NCBI RefSeq assembly: GCF_033807715.1
Contig: NC_084601.1
Span: 18,096,690-18,160,689, forward strand
DNA from: Cololabis saira
Taxonomy: Eukaryota; Chordata; Actinopteri; Beloniformes; Belonidae
Direction: 5' to 3'
Length of the DNA stretch: 64,000 nt
Shown: positions 54,701-64,000 of the stretch, one piece after another
How positions within the stretch are numbered: position 1 is the first letter of the stretch
Layout of the letters: each line of letters begins with the position of its first letter
Program-made: the position numbers and the translations under genes
The notes under the pieces: model-generated
What the model was told of the DNA's origin: nothing
The model's input: only the letters and a program-made list of their open reading frames with translations
Database searches by the model: none

Positions 54701-55997
54701 AGCAGCACAACGTAACTTTCAGCTTTTCTGAGTTTGGCGGCATCTTTTGGACAAAAGCGGTATTGTTTTACCAGAAAGAACACTACGTTTCCCATGAGCA
54801 CCAGCGCGTACTGCCGGAAAGATCCTGTCCCGTCGATGCATTTGTTTTGATGAGAGAACACGGGACGCTTTTCTGTTTCACCAAGTGAACAGACAGAATG
54901 CAAAAAAAAAGATGTTAAACTGCTGGAAAGGAACTGGAATTTACCGGGATACCTTAAACAAGGAAGCCAGGGAGCGGTATATGGTGAAAATAATGATTAT
55001 TAATTATTATTAATTATAATAATAATTAATCCCTACTGAAGAGCCATGTGTTTCAATAAATTTGTATAATAGTACAAAATACAGTACATGTTTTGTATCC
55101 CTCTTACTTCTCTTTTCTTTTTTTTGACCGCTATATTATGCTGAAGAGGCTCCGAGGCGTGAACAATATTTTTGTTTTCCTCGTGAGATTATTTTTTTCC
55201 TCTGCAGCTACAAATAAGAGTTAATATTTTTTCCTCAACAAACTAGTTTTATCTGAAGATTGGGGTTAATTGCACCGCAGAGAGCTGGCGAGCAACTGCG
55301 TTTAGCTGGAGAAGTGGGTAATAAAACCTGTGTTTTTATCCGACCCGTCTGTGTGAGTGTTTGTGGTTTAAGGCTGTTTATGGTTCTGCGTTAAATCGAC
55401 GCAGAGCCTACGGCGTAGGGTACGCGGCGACACGCACCGTACGTTGCGTGTCGCCATGTACCCTACGCCGTAGGTCTGCGTCGATTTAACGCAGAACCAT
55501 AATTCAGGCTTTACTGTGTGGAAGGTTTGGTCGTTACAGCCGCGATCCAAAGCGAGCCGACGACTCTTTCACTCTTTTACTTTGTTATATCAGATACTTG
55601 GCCTGCGTGGTTCTGCCTCCGAGCAGGAAACCGTTGAAAAGTTAAACCATTAGGATCTTTTCCCCACGTCTGTTGTGTGGAGCTGCTGCAGCCATAACAC
55701 AGCAACAGGTTCTGCTGAGCTCTGAGCTCCACGCCCCGCCCATTTTCGTCTCGACTGCGAATCGGGAAGGAGGGGGAAGTGACGTATGCCGTAAAGCAGT
55801 CAAAGTCGTAACGATTTGTAGTTTTTTAGTGTGGCAGGGTTCCTACCATGCTCCTCAAAGTTACATAGTGCCAGTGAAGGCGATACAGACCCCCTCAGAC
55901 CATGACAGAGGTGTCATTAAACCTGTTGGAAGTTGATGTACCATCACAATGACTCTGGAAATATGATATTAAGGTGGAAAAGTTACGTAGTGTCGCT
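54701..55997. mobile_element. TTAA-flanked element, AGCRRCAC family
   Basis: Ends AGCAGCACAACGTAACTTTC (54701) and AGTTACGTAGTGTCGCT (55997) are imperfect inverses. TTAA lies at 54697-54700 and 55998-56001. The 1.3-kb body has no recognisable transposase and contains the palindromic MITE at 55371-55510. The TTAA target suggests Kolobok or piggyBac mobilisation. Confidence 0.78.
55371..55510. mobile_element. Palindromic MITE copy 4, longest (TTA duplications)
   Basis: A 140-bp near-perfect palindrome starts AGGCTGTTTATGGTTCTGCG and ends CGCAGAACCATAATTCAGGCT. TTA flanks it at 55368-55370 and 55511-55513. The centre includes CCGTACGTTGCGTG-type inner arms. It would fold into one long hairpin. 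It has no coding capacity. Confidence 0.82.
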
Positions 55998-56001
55998 TTA
56001 A

Positions 56002-57463
56002 GTTTGTGGACGTAACGCAGGAAAATTTGGAAAGTTCACGTATGACTAGTCACGGCACTGTAAATCCCAGACAACTAAAAAGCCCTGGATTACTGAGCTC
56101 TCATACACTCCTTCCTTGTGGTCAATGCATTTTATGTTATTTGAGTATCTGACATTCCGGGTTCCAAAATCCATGCAATGCTTTGCGTTAAGCTCACATC
56201 CCTCAACAGTTGAACTGTTGCAGTCAATGCACAATGTTGTTTGTAAATCTGATCATGTTTGTATTTGGAAACCAGTAAATGAGCAGCCATTAAAGAGCCC
56301 CAGCTCCTTTGCCACTGCTGCAAAACACACAAGCACAAACACACACATGTGCATGAGCTTCTTCTCTGGGGCTAAATAATGATGAACGGAGGCAAGTTGA
56401 GCTGATTAATTATCCATGTCACCAGATGGGACGATGAGCAAAAAAACTCAGATTTTATTTTTTTTTTTCTTTGCCTAAATGCATTTCAGAGTGAGGATTC
56501 GATTGGGGTAATGACAGCTCTGCTGATGGATGACCACAGGCTAGCATTAATCAGAAAAATAGATATGGGATATTACCAGGACAGACAGCTGTATGTGTAT
56601 GTGCAATAAAATGAAAGGGAGCAGATTGTTGTAATGACAAATTATATATTTATAAAAGCATGTTATCTATGATATGGCTTTACTAGTAATATTATTCCTC
56701 TGTAATTTTATAAAATATATTTTAGACGTGGACATTTTGGATGAATTTTGGATGAATCTGTTAAAGATGCATGTGCGGGAAATTGTATACTCTGTTGTTC
56801 TTTTTTTTTTTAAAAAGTAGTTCCTACTCTGGCAATTTACTGCTTCACTTAAACAATTAAACAGAAAAATTCAACCACATCAATCTAACCAGTCTTATAT
56901 GGTCAATAAAGGCAGTCAATTGAGCTGCTTGAGTCGAAATGTAAAAGGATCTTCATTGTAAGGATATTGAATAGTAGTAGGTTCACAAAGTATGAGAATT
57001 AGATTTCAATTTAGCTTTTTGGCACAGCATTTATCAAGTTCTAGACTTGCTCAATCTCTTCATACTATGTCTTACCAAAACCCACCACTTCTGTCTTCTA
57101 AATATTGCATATATGCCAGTTTAAAAACTTCCCATTGCATAGAAATAGTACTTAAGTGTTTGCCCTGGTTGCAGGAGAAAATGAACATATCATCTTTGTG
57201 TAGTCTAAGATAAACCTAGTCTTGACCAAATAGGTGTCCAAGGAGGTGTTAAAGTCAGCCTCCACGTGGATCTCACCAATGTGGGCCAAGATCAAGTTTC
57301 TGGAGATCCAGTTTAGTAAAGATGGTGGATCATTAGAGCGCCTCAAAAGTGGAGTTCCAAATGGGTTATAGACAGGTGCTTGTGTTACTTTGGTTTTGGT
57401 GGTAAGAGTATTCACACAGAGTCCCGTCCTTATTAACCACTAGAAAATACTTTTAGCCCTAAT
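56002..57463. other. Intergenic DNA, no gene recognised
   Basis: An 87-codon minus-strand frame (57152-57415) has a protein-like composition but matches no family I know. The stretch 56380-56640 is rich in ATTA words. Confidence 0.4.
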
Positions 57464-58359
57464 TAGGCCCTCCAGAAAAACGCGATCACGTGATCGCATA
57501 ATTCATTGCATAATCAGCCAAATGGCGCAGATTACGCGGGGATACATTTATTCCTGAAAGGGCGCATATTTCTCGCGATGATCGCATATGTCCGCGCTGA
57601 ATATGCAAATTATGCGGGGCTCGCTTGATTTCACTGCATCATCGCCGCACATTTTCGCATAAAGTTTGGAAAAAGGGGGAAGTGTTGTGAGTGACATGTC
57701 GGGATGCCCGGTCGCGACGTGGGGGACCCGCCCGGGGACCTCCGCACCCCTCGCAGAAACCGCCACCCCCCCAAACAGCAGCTCTCACCCGCGGGGGTGA
57801 GAGGAAAAAGAGAGTGCCGTCTCCGCCGAGCCCCCTGCTTGCGCGGTGGGCGCGGCTGCCGGTGGACTCAGGATCCGCGCTGACCGCGAACCACTGCGCC
57901 CGCGAAGGCCGGCGGAGGCGGACACACGCTCCCACCCACTTGGGGGATCTTGGCGGCGGACGCGTGGGGTGACGGAGCTCTGGCTCGTCCCCTCGCCGCG
58001 CCGGCGCTCGGCAATCACCCGAGCACTGAGCCGCGGGCTGGAGGGAGAGAGACGGCCGGCCCCCGGGCGGGGACCGCCACTCTCATCTCCACCTGCGCTC
58101 TCCTTTTTTTTTCTCTTACGACCTCAGATCAGACGAGACAGCCCGCTGAATTTAAGAGGGAAGAGCTCAGCGCCGAATCCGCAACTTCCTGCATATTTCG
58201 CATATTCCACAACTTCCAGCATATTCCGCAATTTCACCGCATAAAAGCACATAAAAAACCTTCTCATTTAATCGCATAATCAATGATTTTAGCCTGCAAA
58301 ATCAAGGATTTTAGCCCCCAGAATCAAGGATTTTTGCCCGCGTTTTTCTGGAGGGTCTA
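57464..58359. mobile_element. TIR element carrying ribosomal DNA
   Basis: The left end TAGGCCCTCCAGAAAAACGCG and the right end CGCGTTTTTCTGGAGGGTCTA differ at one base as inverses. A perfect 16-bp palindrome GCGATCACGTGATCGC lies just inside the left end (57482-57497). A 22-bp near-repeat (AATCAAGGATTTTAGCC type) occurs three times inside the right end (58276-58338). CCTAAT occurs near both ends but offset, so the target duplication is unresolved. The middle (about 57700-58180) is GC-rich ribosomal-like DNA, unlike the AT-rich ends. No transposase. Confidence 0.75.
57700..58180 (+). pseudogene. Captured ITS2 plus 28S rDNA 5' end fragment
   Basis: 58118-58156 contains CGACCTCAGATCAGACGAG and CCCGCTGAATTTAAG, the very conserved start of vertebrate 28S rRNA. 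Right after it, 58157-58180 reads AGGGAAGAG-CAGCGCCGAATCC, a block that normally lies several tens of bases further into 28S, so the piece between is deleted. Upstream (about 57700-58117) is very GC-rich sequence ending in a pyrimidine tract, as expected of ITS2 just before 28S. The 5.8S gene is absent. It is not a functional rRNA gene. The left limit is approximate and the ITS2 call is by position and composition. Confidence 0.75.
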
Positions 58360-60406
58360 CCTAATAGCAAAGAGAACAGCAGTATTGGAGTTTTTTATAC
58401 TTCTCCACAGCCATTCTTTTAGATAAGGCAGGTTGTACAGGTTGGTACAAGCTAAAGAGCAACCAGAAATAAGGTCTGTTTAAGGGTCTGCAAGACGTCA
58501 GGGACAGGTGTTGTTGTCTGACTGAACACATCCCCATGGTTCTGATATTCAGATGGAATAGAGGGCAGATCAGATGAATCTGAGGGCCAGACAGAGATGG
58601 CCAGCCACCTGGGAATATTAGCCAGAACCAGGAGAAATTTTAAACAGCATGTGTCAGAGTACCTGCTCCAACTGACAATCTTATCAGAGACTCAGCAAGT
58701 ATTTATGCTGTCAATAGAGTCAGGACTCATCAAGTTCTCAGGGGACATTGGGTAGAACTCAATAGTTTCAGTGTAATTGTCTGACGGTAGGAGTTTGCCA
58801 AGTGTTATGTTTTTTAGTTGCTTTAATACTTCTAAATCAAGGAAGTTGGATTTTTAACCAAAACCTACTAATGTTCCAATGGTGAGTTGGTGATTCTTGT
58901 AGAAACAAGGAAAAAAGGGTTTTGGTTATGTTAATACATTTGGAGGAGGTTCAGCTCATTGGTGCCCCGACTCCCAATGACAAACCTGATCTTTTGGCTT
59001 GACAGGAATTCTTCCAGAGATATCCCAACTTTCCACGGGTCAGCAACTGGTTGACAAGGTTAACTGAGATGTGAGATGGAGGGGGGCTGTCAGGCAGATG
59101 CAATGGCAGGTGAGATGGGGAAATATCAACGTTACTAGATTGAACTGGCTTAATAGAAAACCAAACGTTTCCTGACAAAGAACTGTTGGGCTGAGTCTTT
59201 CCTGGCTGAGGATATGATGTGCTGATGAGTTATGAGGAGCCCAGGGTGTACAGATGTACTGAGCAGCGATGAGTCAAAGATCTGCAGCTGTGTCATGTGG
59301 TTGCCAGAAAGCTGCCAGGGAGATGCAAACCACTACCATACAACACACATCTAGAAAAACTTACTTTCATGCTTCAAGTCCACAAACATTTTGATTCCGT
59401 CTATTTTGATGGAAACATGTATATCTCCAAAAACATTCAGATGATTCTCCAAATTACAACAATGTGAACTGATTTGGGCTTATTTTTTTCTTCCTGGCTA
59501 AAAACCAGTCAGTCATGGTCTGAATACAAAAATGAAGTGGTTTTATGTTTATCAGCCATATAATTAAATTCAGTGAGGTGGCAGGAAGACTGACCTCTTC
59601 ACCTATTGACAGTCTGTCTGAGTGAATGGCAGCTCATTGGAGGGCGAGAATTAACCACATAAAGTTGGAAAAACTGTTAAGGCTCCCTTTGAGAAACTTT
59701 TGACACACCTGTCACACACTATCAAATTTAGATTAGCATAGATTTTATAATGCATTTAAATGATTCAACATTTTTGCCGTGTTCTCTTGCAGAAAGTGTT
59801 TAACAATATATAAAAATGGGCTAACGGTTTTGTGCACGGTTTTAATGTGATTGTGAGAAGAGATTTAGTGTCATTCAGCGTTTCTGGCACTAGATGATAA
59901 TTGGTTCATGTGCAGCTTTAGACATCCAAAGGCTGTTTACAAAAACTGTCAACCATGCTCCGTCTTTACATTTTTACTTTCAATCTGATTATCTCCACAT
60001 AAAGGCTGCAGTCTAACTTATGGGCTATCCGTTCATTAGTTGTATGTCAAGTAGAGGGTTTCAGTTCTCCTTCTCTAGCCTTGCTGTTTTCAGCTAATGC
60101 CCCGCTCTCTGTATTTCATGTGTAATTAGACCAATTATTTTTTAACTTTACAATGTTTTTTGCTCTGAGTTCAGAGAGTTCACAATATTCATTGTTTTCA
60201 TGACGAATTTTTTTCTATTGGAGAGTCCAACACTGAGATGCCAAACACAGTCGCCTTTATTTTGACAGTGGTTAAACAGGAAATGGGTTAAGGGGCGAGG
60301 GCACACAATAATGAGTAACAGACCAGGAAGGCCCTTGGAAGATGACAGACGCTGGAAATAGTGCACCAACTCAACCCACTGAGCTATCCAGGGCCCCACA
60401 TTTATT
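58360..60406. other. Intergenic DNA, no gene recognised
   Basis: Long frames are few and show no known domain. GAGCTATCCAGGGCCCC (60382-60398) resembles the edge of a common fish repeat, but no body was traced. Confidence 0.4.
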
Positions 60407-60478
60407 AGGGCCCGAGCACCTTCAGTGCGAAGGCCCTATTGTATCTGTAGGAATTATTTGTATTTTTTTTTTTATTAT
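60407..60478 (+). mobile_element. GGGCCC-family left-end stub
   Basis: AGGGCCCGAGCACCTTCAGTG through CCTATTGTATCTGTAGG repeats the opening of the next element, then ends in a T/ATT-rich tract where the full copy begins. This fits insertion of the full copy into the AT-rich tract of an older one. Confidence 0.75.
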
Positions 60479-60483
60479 TATTA

Positions 60484-62361
60484 GGGCCCGAGCACTTGCA
60501 GTGCGAAGGCCCTATTGTAATTGCAGGAATTATTCTTCTTCTTCTTCTTCTTATTGTTCTGACAAAAGGAAGGCCTTTTTGCCCCCCTAAACGTGCCCAA
60601 AAAGTCACCAAATTTTGCACGCAAACCAGGCCTGGCGAAAAATTTGATATTTTATGGTTTGCATTAATGGGCGTGGCAAAATGGCTCAACAGCGCCCCCC
60701 GGAAAACTTTGTGTCTCAAGCCCCACGATACGGTTTGACGTACATGCACGAAAATCAGTACACACCTGTATCATTGCACAACTTAAAGAAAAGTCTCTTG
60801 GAGTCATGCCCGAAACCGAACAGGATGTCGGCCATTTTGAATTAATCGTGTCATTTTGGCGAAATTCATGCCATTCCTTCGGCAGTTAATACGGCCCGAA
60901 CCGTAACGAGCACCCAGGTGTGTTATACATCAAAATATGCGTCTCCATCCTCCGACACCACGCATTACTTTTCTCTTTCAAAAGCGTTACCGTGACGACG
61001 CTAGACGCCAAAAAGCGCGCCCACCCTTCATCTGATTGGTTCAGGCAGAAAAAACTTTGTGCCTCAAGCCCCACAATGCGGTGTGACGTACATGAACGAA
61101 AATCGGTACACTTCTTTATCATGTCGCAACTAAAAGAAAAGTCTCTTGGCGCCATGGCCAAAACCGAACAGGAAGTCGGCCATTTTGAACATTCCGAATT
61201 AATCACGTAATTTTGGAGCAATACATGCCATTCCTTCGAGAATTAATACGGCCCGAACCGTAACGTGCATCCAGGTGTGTTATACATCAAAATGTGCGTC
61301 TCCATCCTGCGACCACCCGCATTACTTTTCTCTTTCAAAAGTGTTACCGTGGCGACGCTAGACGCCAACAAGCGCACCCCCCCTTCATCTGATTGGTCCA
61401 TATTTGATAGTTCCCCAAAAGGCACCAAATTTGGCACGCAAGCCAGGCCTGGCGATAAATTTGATATTTCATGGTTTGCATTAATGGGCGTGGCAAAATG
61501 GCTCAACAGCGCCCCCCGGAAAACTTTGTGCCTCAAGCCCCACAATACGGTTTGATGTACATGCACGAAAATCGGTACACACCTGTATCATGGCGCAACT
61601 TAAACAAAAGTCTCTTGGAGCCATGGCCAAAACCGAACAGGACGTCGGCCATTTTGAATAAATTGTGTCATTTTGGCGAAATTTATGCCATTCCTTTGGC
61701 AGTTAATTCAGCCCGAACCGTAACGTGCACCCAGGTGTGTTATACATCAAAATGTGCGTCTACATCCTGCGACACCACGCATTACTTTTCTCTTTCAAAA
61801 GTGTTACCGTGGCGACGCTAGACGCCAAAAGGCGCGCCCCCTCTTCATGTGATTGGTCCATATTTGATAGTTCTCCAAAAGTCACCAAATTTTTCATGCA
61901 AGCCAGACTTGGCAATAAATTTGATATTTCATGGTTTGCATTAATGGGCGTGGCCTAACGGCTCAACAGCGCCCCCTAGAAAACTTTTCTCTGCCATAAC
62001 TTTTGAATGGTTTGACATAGGAAGTTGTGGGTGGTGTCATGGGACTCTGTAATGAGCCCTTAAGCTTTGTTGGCCATAATTAGCCCCGCCCCTTCTTCTA
62101 ATTGGTTGTCCCGATTTTCTGCTATAACATTGGAATGGTTTGACATAGAGATTCCTGGGTGGTGTCATGGGACTCTGTAAAGAGTCCTTGAGCTTTGTTG
62201 GCCTTAATTAGCCCCCCCCTTCTTCTGATTGGTTGTTCCTTTTTTCTGCTATAACTTTTGAATGGTTTGACATAGAGAGTCGTGGGTGGTGTCATTTCTG
62301 ATATGCTTATGGGGGGCGGTGGACGTGAGTGCGAGGGCCCGTTCATCGCTGCTTGCAGCTT
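60484..62361 (+). mobile_element. GGGCCC-family element, full copy
   Basis: It starts GGGCCCGAGCACTTGCAGTG (hairpin) and ends ATCGCTGCTTGCAGCTT (hairpin), 1878 bp. It is built from repeats: ATGGTTTGCATTAATGGGCG at 60653, 61470 and 61930 (spacings 817 = 357 + 460, and 460); CCCGAACCGTAACG at about 60896, 61253 and 61713; and near the right end three units of about 127 bp with AATGGTTTGACATA at 62006, 62134 and 62261. Frames of 80-116 codons recur on both strands only because the DNA repeats. No domain is seen. TAATTA at 62362 separates it from the next copy. Confidence 0.8.
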
Positions 62362-62367
62362 TAATTA

Positions 62368-62413
62368 GGGCCCGAGCACCTTCAGTGCGAAGGCCCTATT
62401 GTATTTGCAGGAA

Positions 62414-62448
<35 letters not shown>

Positions 62449-64000
62449 TTCCTGACAAAGTGAAGGCCTTTTTGCCCCCCTTAACATGCCCAAAAAGTCA
62501 CCAAATTTTGCACCCTAGTCAGGCCTGGCGAAAAATTTGATATTTAAAGGTTTGCATTAATGGGCGTGGCAAAATGGCTCAACAGCGCCCCCTTGAAAAC
62601 TTTGTGCCTCAAGCCCCACGATACGGTTTGACGTACATGCACGAAAATCGGTACACACCTGTATCATGAGACAACTTAAACAAAAGTCTCTTGGGGTCAT
62701 GCCCGAAACCGAACAGGAAGTCGGCCATTTTGAATTAGTCGTGTCATTTTGGCGAAATTTATGCCATTCCTTCGAAAGTTAATTCAGCCCGAACCGTAAC
62801 GTGCCCCCAAGTGTGTTATACATCAAAATGTGCGTCTCCATCCTGCGACAACACGCATTACTTTTCTCTTTCAAAAGCGTTACCGTGGCGACGCTAGACG
62901 CCAAAAAGCGCGCCCACCCTTCATCTGATTGGTTCAGACAGAAAAAACTTTGTGCCTCAAGCCCCATAATACAGTTTGACGTACATGAACGAAAATCGGT
63001 ACACACCTGTATCATGTCGCAACTAAAAGAAAAGTCTCTTGGCGCGATGGCCAAAACCGAACAGGAAGTCGGCCATTTTGAACATTCTGAATTAATTGCG
63101 TAATTTTGGAGCAATATATGCCATTCCTTCGAGAGTTAATTCAGCCCGAACCGTAACGTGCACCCAGATGTGTTATACATCAAAATGTGCGTCTCCATGC
63201 TGCGACTACACGCATTACTTTTCTCTTTCAAAAGTGTTACAGTGGCGACGCTAGACGCCAACAAGCGCACCCGCCCTTCATCTGATTGGTCCATATTTGA
63301 TAGTTCCCCAAAAGGCACCAAATTTGGCATGCAAGCCAGGCCTGGCGATAAATTTGATATTTCATGGTTTGCATTAATGGGCGTGGCAAAATGGCTCAAC
63401 AGCGCCCCCCGGAAAACTTTGTGCCTCAAGCCCCACAATACGGTTTGACGTACATGCACGAAAATCGCTACACACCTGTATCATGGCACAACTTAAAGAA
63501 AAGTCTCTTGGAGCCATGGCCGAAACCGAACAGGATGTCGGCCATTTTGAATACATTGTGTCATTTTGGCGAAATTTATGCCATTCCTTCGGCAGTTAAT
63601 TCAGCCCGAACCGTAACGTGCACCCAGGTGTGTTATACATCAAAATGTGCGTCTACATCCTGCGACACCACGCATTACTTTTCTCTTTCAAAAGTGTTAC
63701 CGTGGCGACGCTAGACGCCAAAAGGCGCGCCCCCCCTTCATGTGATTGGTCCATATTTGATAGTTCTCCAAAAGTCACCAAATTTTGCATGCAAGCCAGA
63801 CTTGGCGATACATTTGATATTTCATGGTTTGCATTAATGGGCGTGGCCTAACGGCTCAACAGCGCCCCCTAGAATACTTTTCTCTGCCATAACTTTTGAA
63901 TGGTTTGACATAGAGAGTTGTGGGTGGTGTCATGGGACTCTGTAATGAGTCCTTAAGCTTCGTTGGCCTTAATTAGCCCCGCCCCTTCTTCTGATTGGTT
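62368..64000 (+). mobile_element. GGGCCC-family element, second full copy, cut by window end
   Basis: Head-to-tail with the previous copy: GGGCCCGAGCACCTTCAGTG at 62368, then a (TTA)n run (62416-62447), then the same internal order (ATGGGCGTGGC boxes following 62549, 63363 and 63823). Landmark spacing equals that of the first copy to within a few bases over 1.59 kb. About 250 bp of the right end should lie beyond the window. Confidence 0.8.

Noticed and set aside
57691..58279. GC-rich overlapping frames of 77-132 codons on both strands
   Set aside because: They are explained by ITS2-like ribosomal sequence, which is non-coding and Pro/Arg-rich in any frame.
61265..63714. 96-116-codon frames repeated between the GGGCCC-family copies
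   Set aside because: They recur on both strands and all trace to the repeated DNA units. No start context, domain or excess of silent changes can be shown by eye.

Overview
The window looks like intergenic chromosomal DNA from a teleost fish, probably a spiny-rayed (percomorph) lineage. This is inferred from the repeat families: very long (TA)n and (TG)n microsatellites, fish-type Tc1, hAT, PIF/Harbinger, piggyBac and TTAA-flanked DNA transposons, CR1/L2-type LINE 3' ends, an RLE-type (R2/NeSL/HERO-like) LINE, and the common fish repeats that start CATCCATCCATTATC or GGGCCCGAGCAC. I found no host protein-coding gene, tRNA, intact rRNA gene or CRISPR array. It reads as a gene desert filled with layers of mobile elements.

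Layout. 0-5 kb: AT-rich intergenic DNA with a (CATC)n repeat. 5.0-6.4 kb: a GGGCCC-family element next to a hAT remnant. 6.9-10.1 kb: microsatellites, a Tc1 relic and an old CATCC-family copy. 12.8-16.2 kb: a Harbinger transposon with exact CAG target duplications, holding an RLE-type LINE and a foldback element that itself holds a palindromic MITE. 16.2-17.2 kb: a dead Tc1-like transposase. 17.5-19.0 kb: a candidate solo LTR. 19.6-19.9 kb: a TTAA-flanked MITE. 26.5-27.0 kb: a piggyBac relic. 27.7-29.1 kb: a dead LINE reverse transcriptase beside a TTAA MITE. 32.3-33.0, 37.1-38.5 and 50.0-50.6 kb: three hAT-type elements with exact 8-bp target duplications. 33.2-37.0 kb: unique-looking DNA, some of it resembling conserved noncoding sequence. 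43.5-44.1 kb: a TIR element. 51.7-53.7 kb: a LINE 3' end split by a TTAA element. 53.9-54.7 kb: a Tc1 relic. 54.7-56.0 kb: another TTAA element. 57.5-58.4 kb: a TIR element carrying what looks like ribosomal ITS2 plus the 5' end of 28S rDNA. 60.4-64.0 kb: a head-to-tail array of GGGCCC-family elements running off the window.

No genes work together here in the operon or pathway sense. The relationships are between elements: who inserted into whom, target duplications, and spread of one palindromic MITE family (four copies, three with TTA duplications, each inside a different host element). CpG-rich patches coincide with mobile elements, not with gene promoters. The most unusual object is the rDNA-carrying element at 57.46-58.36 kb. 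Next come the multi-level nest at 12.8-16.2 kb and the GGGCCC-family array at the right edge.
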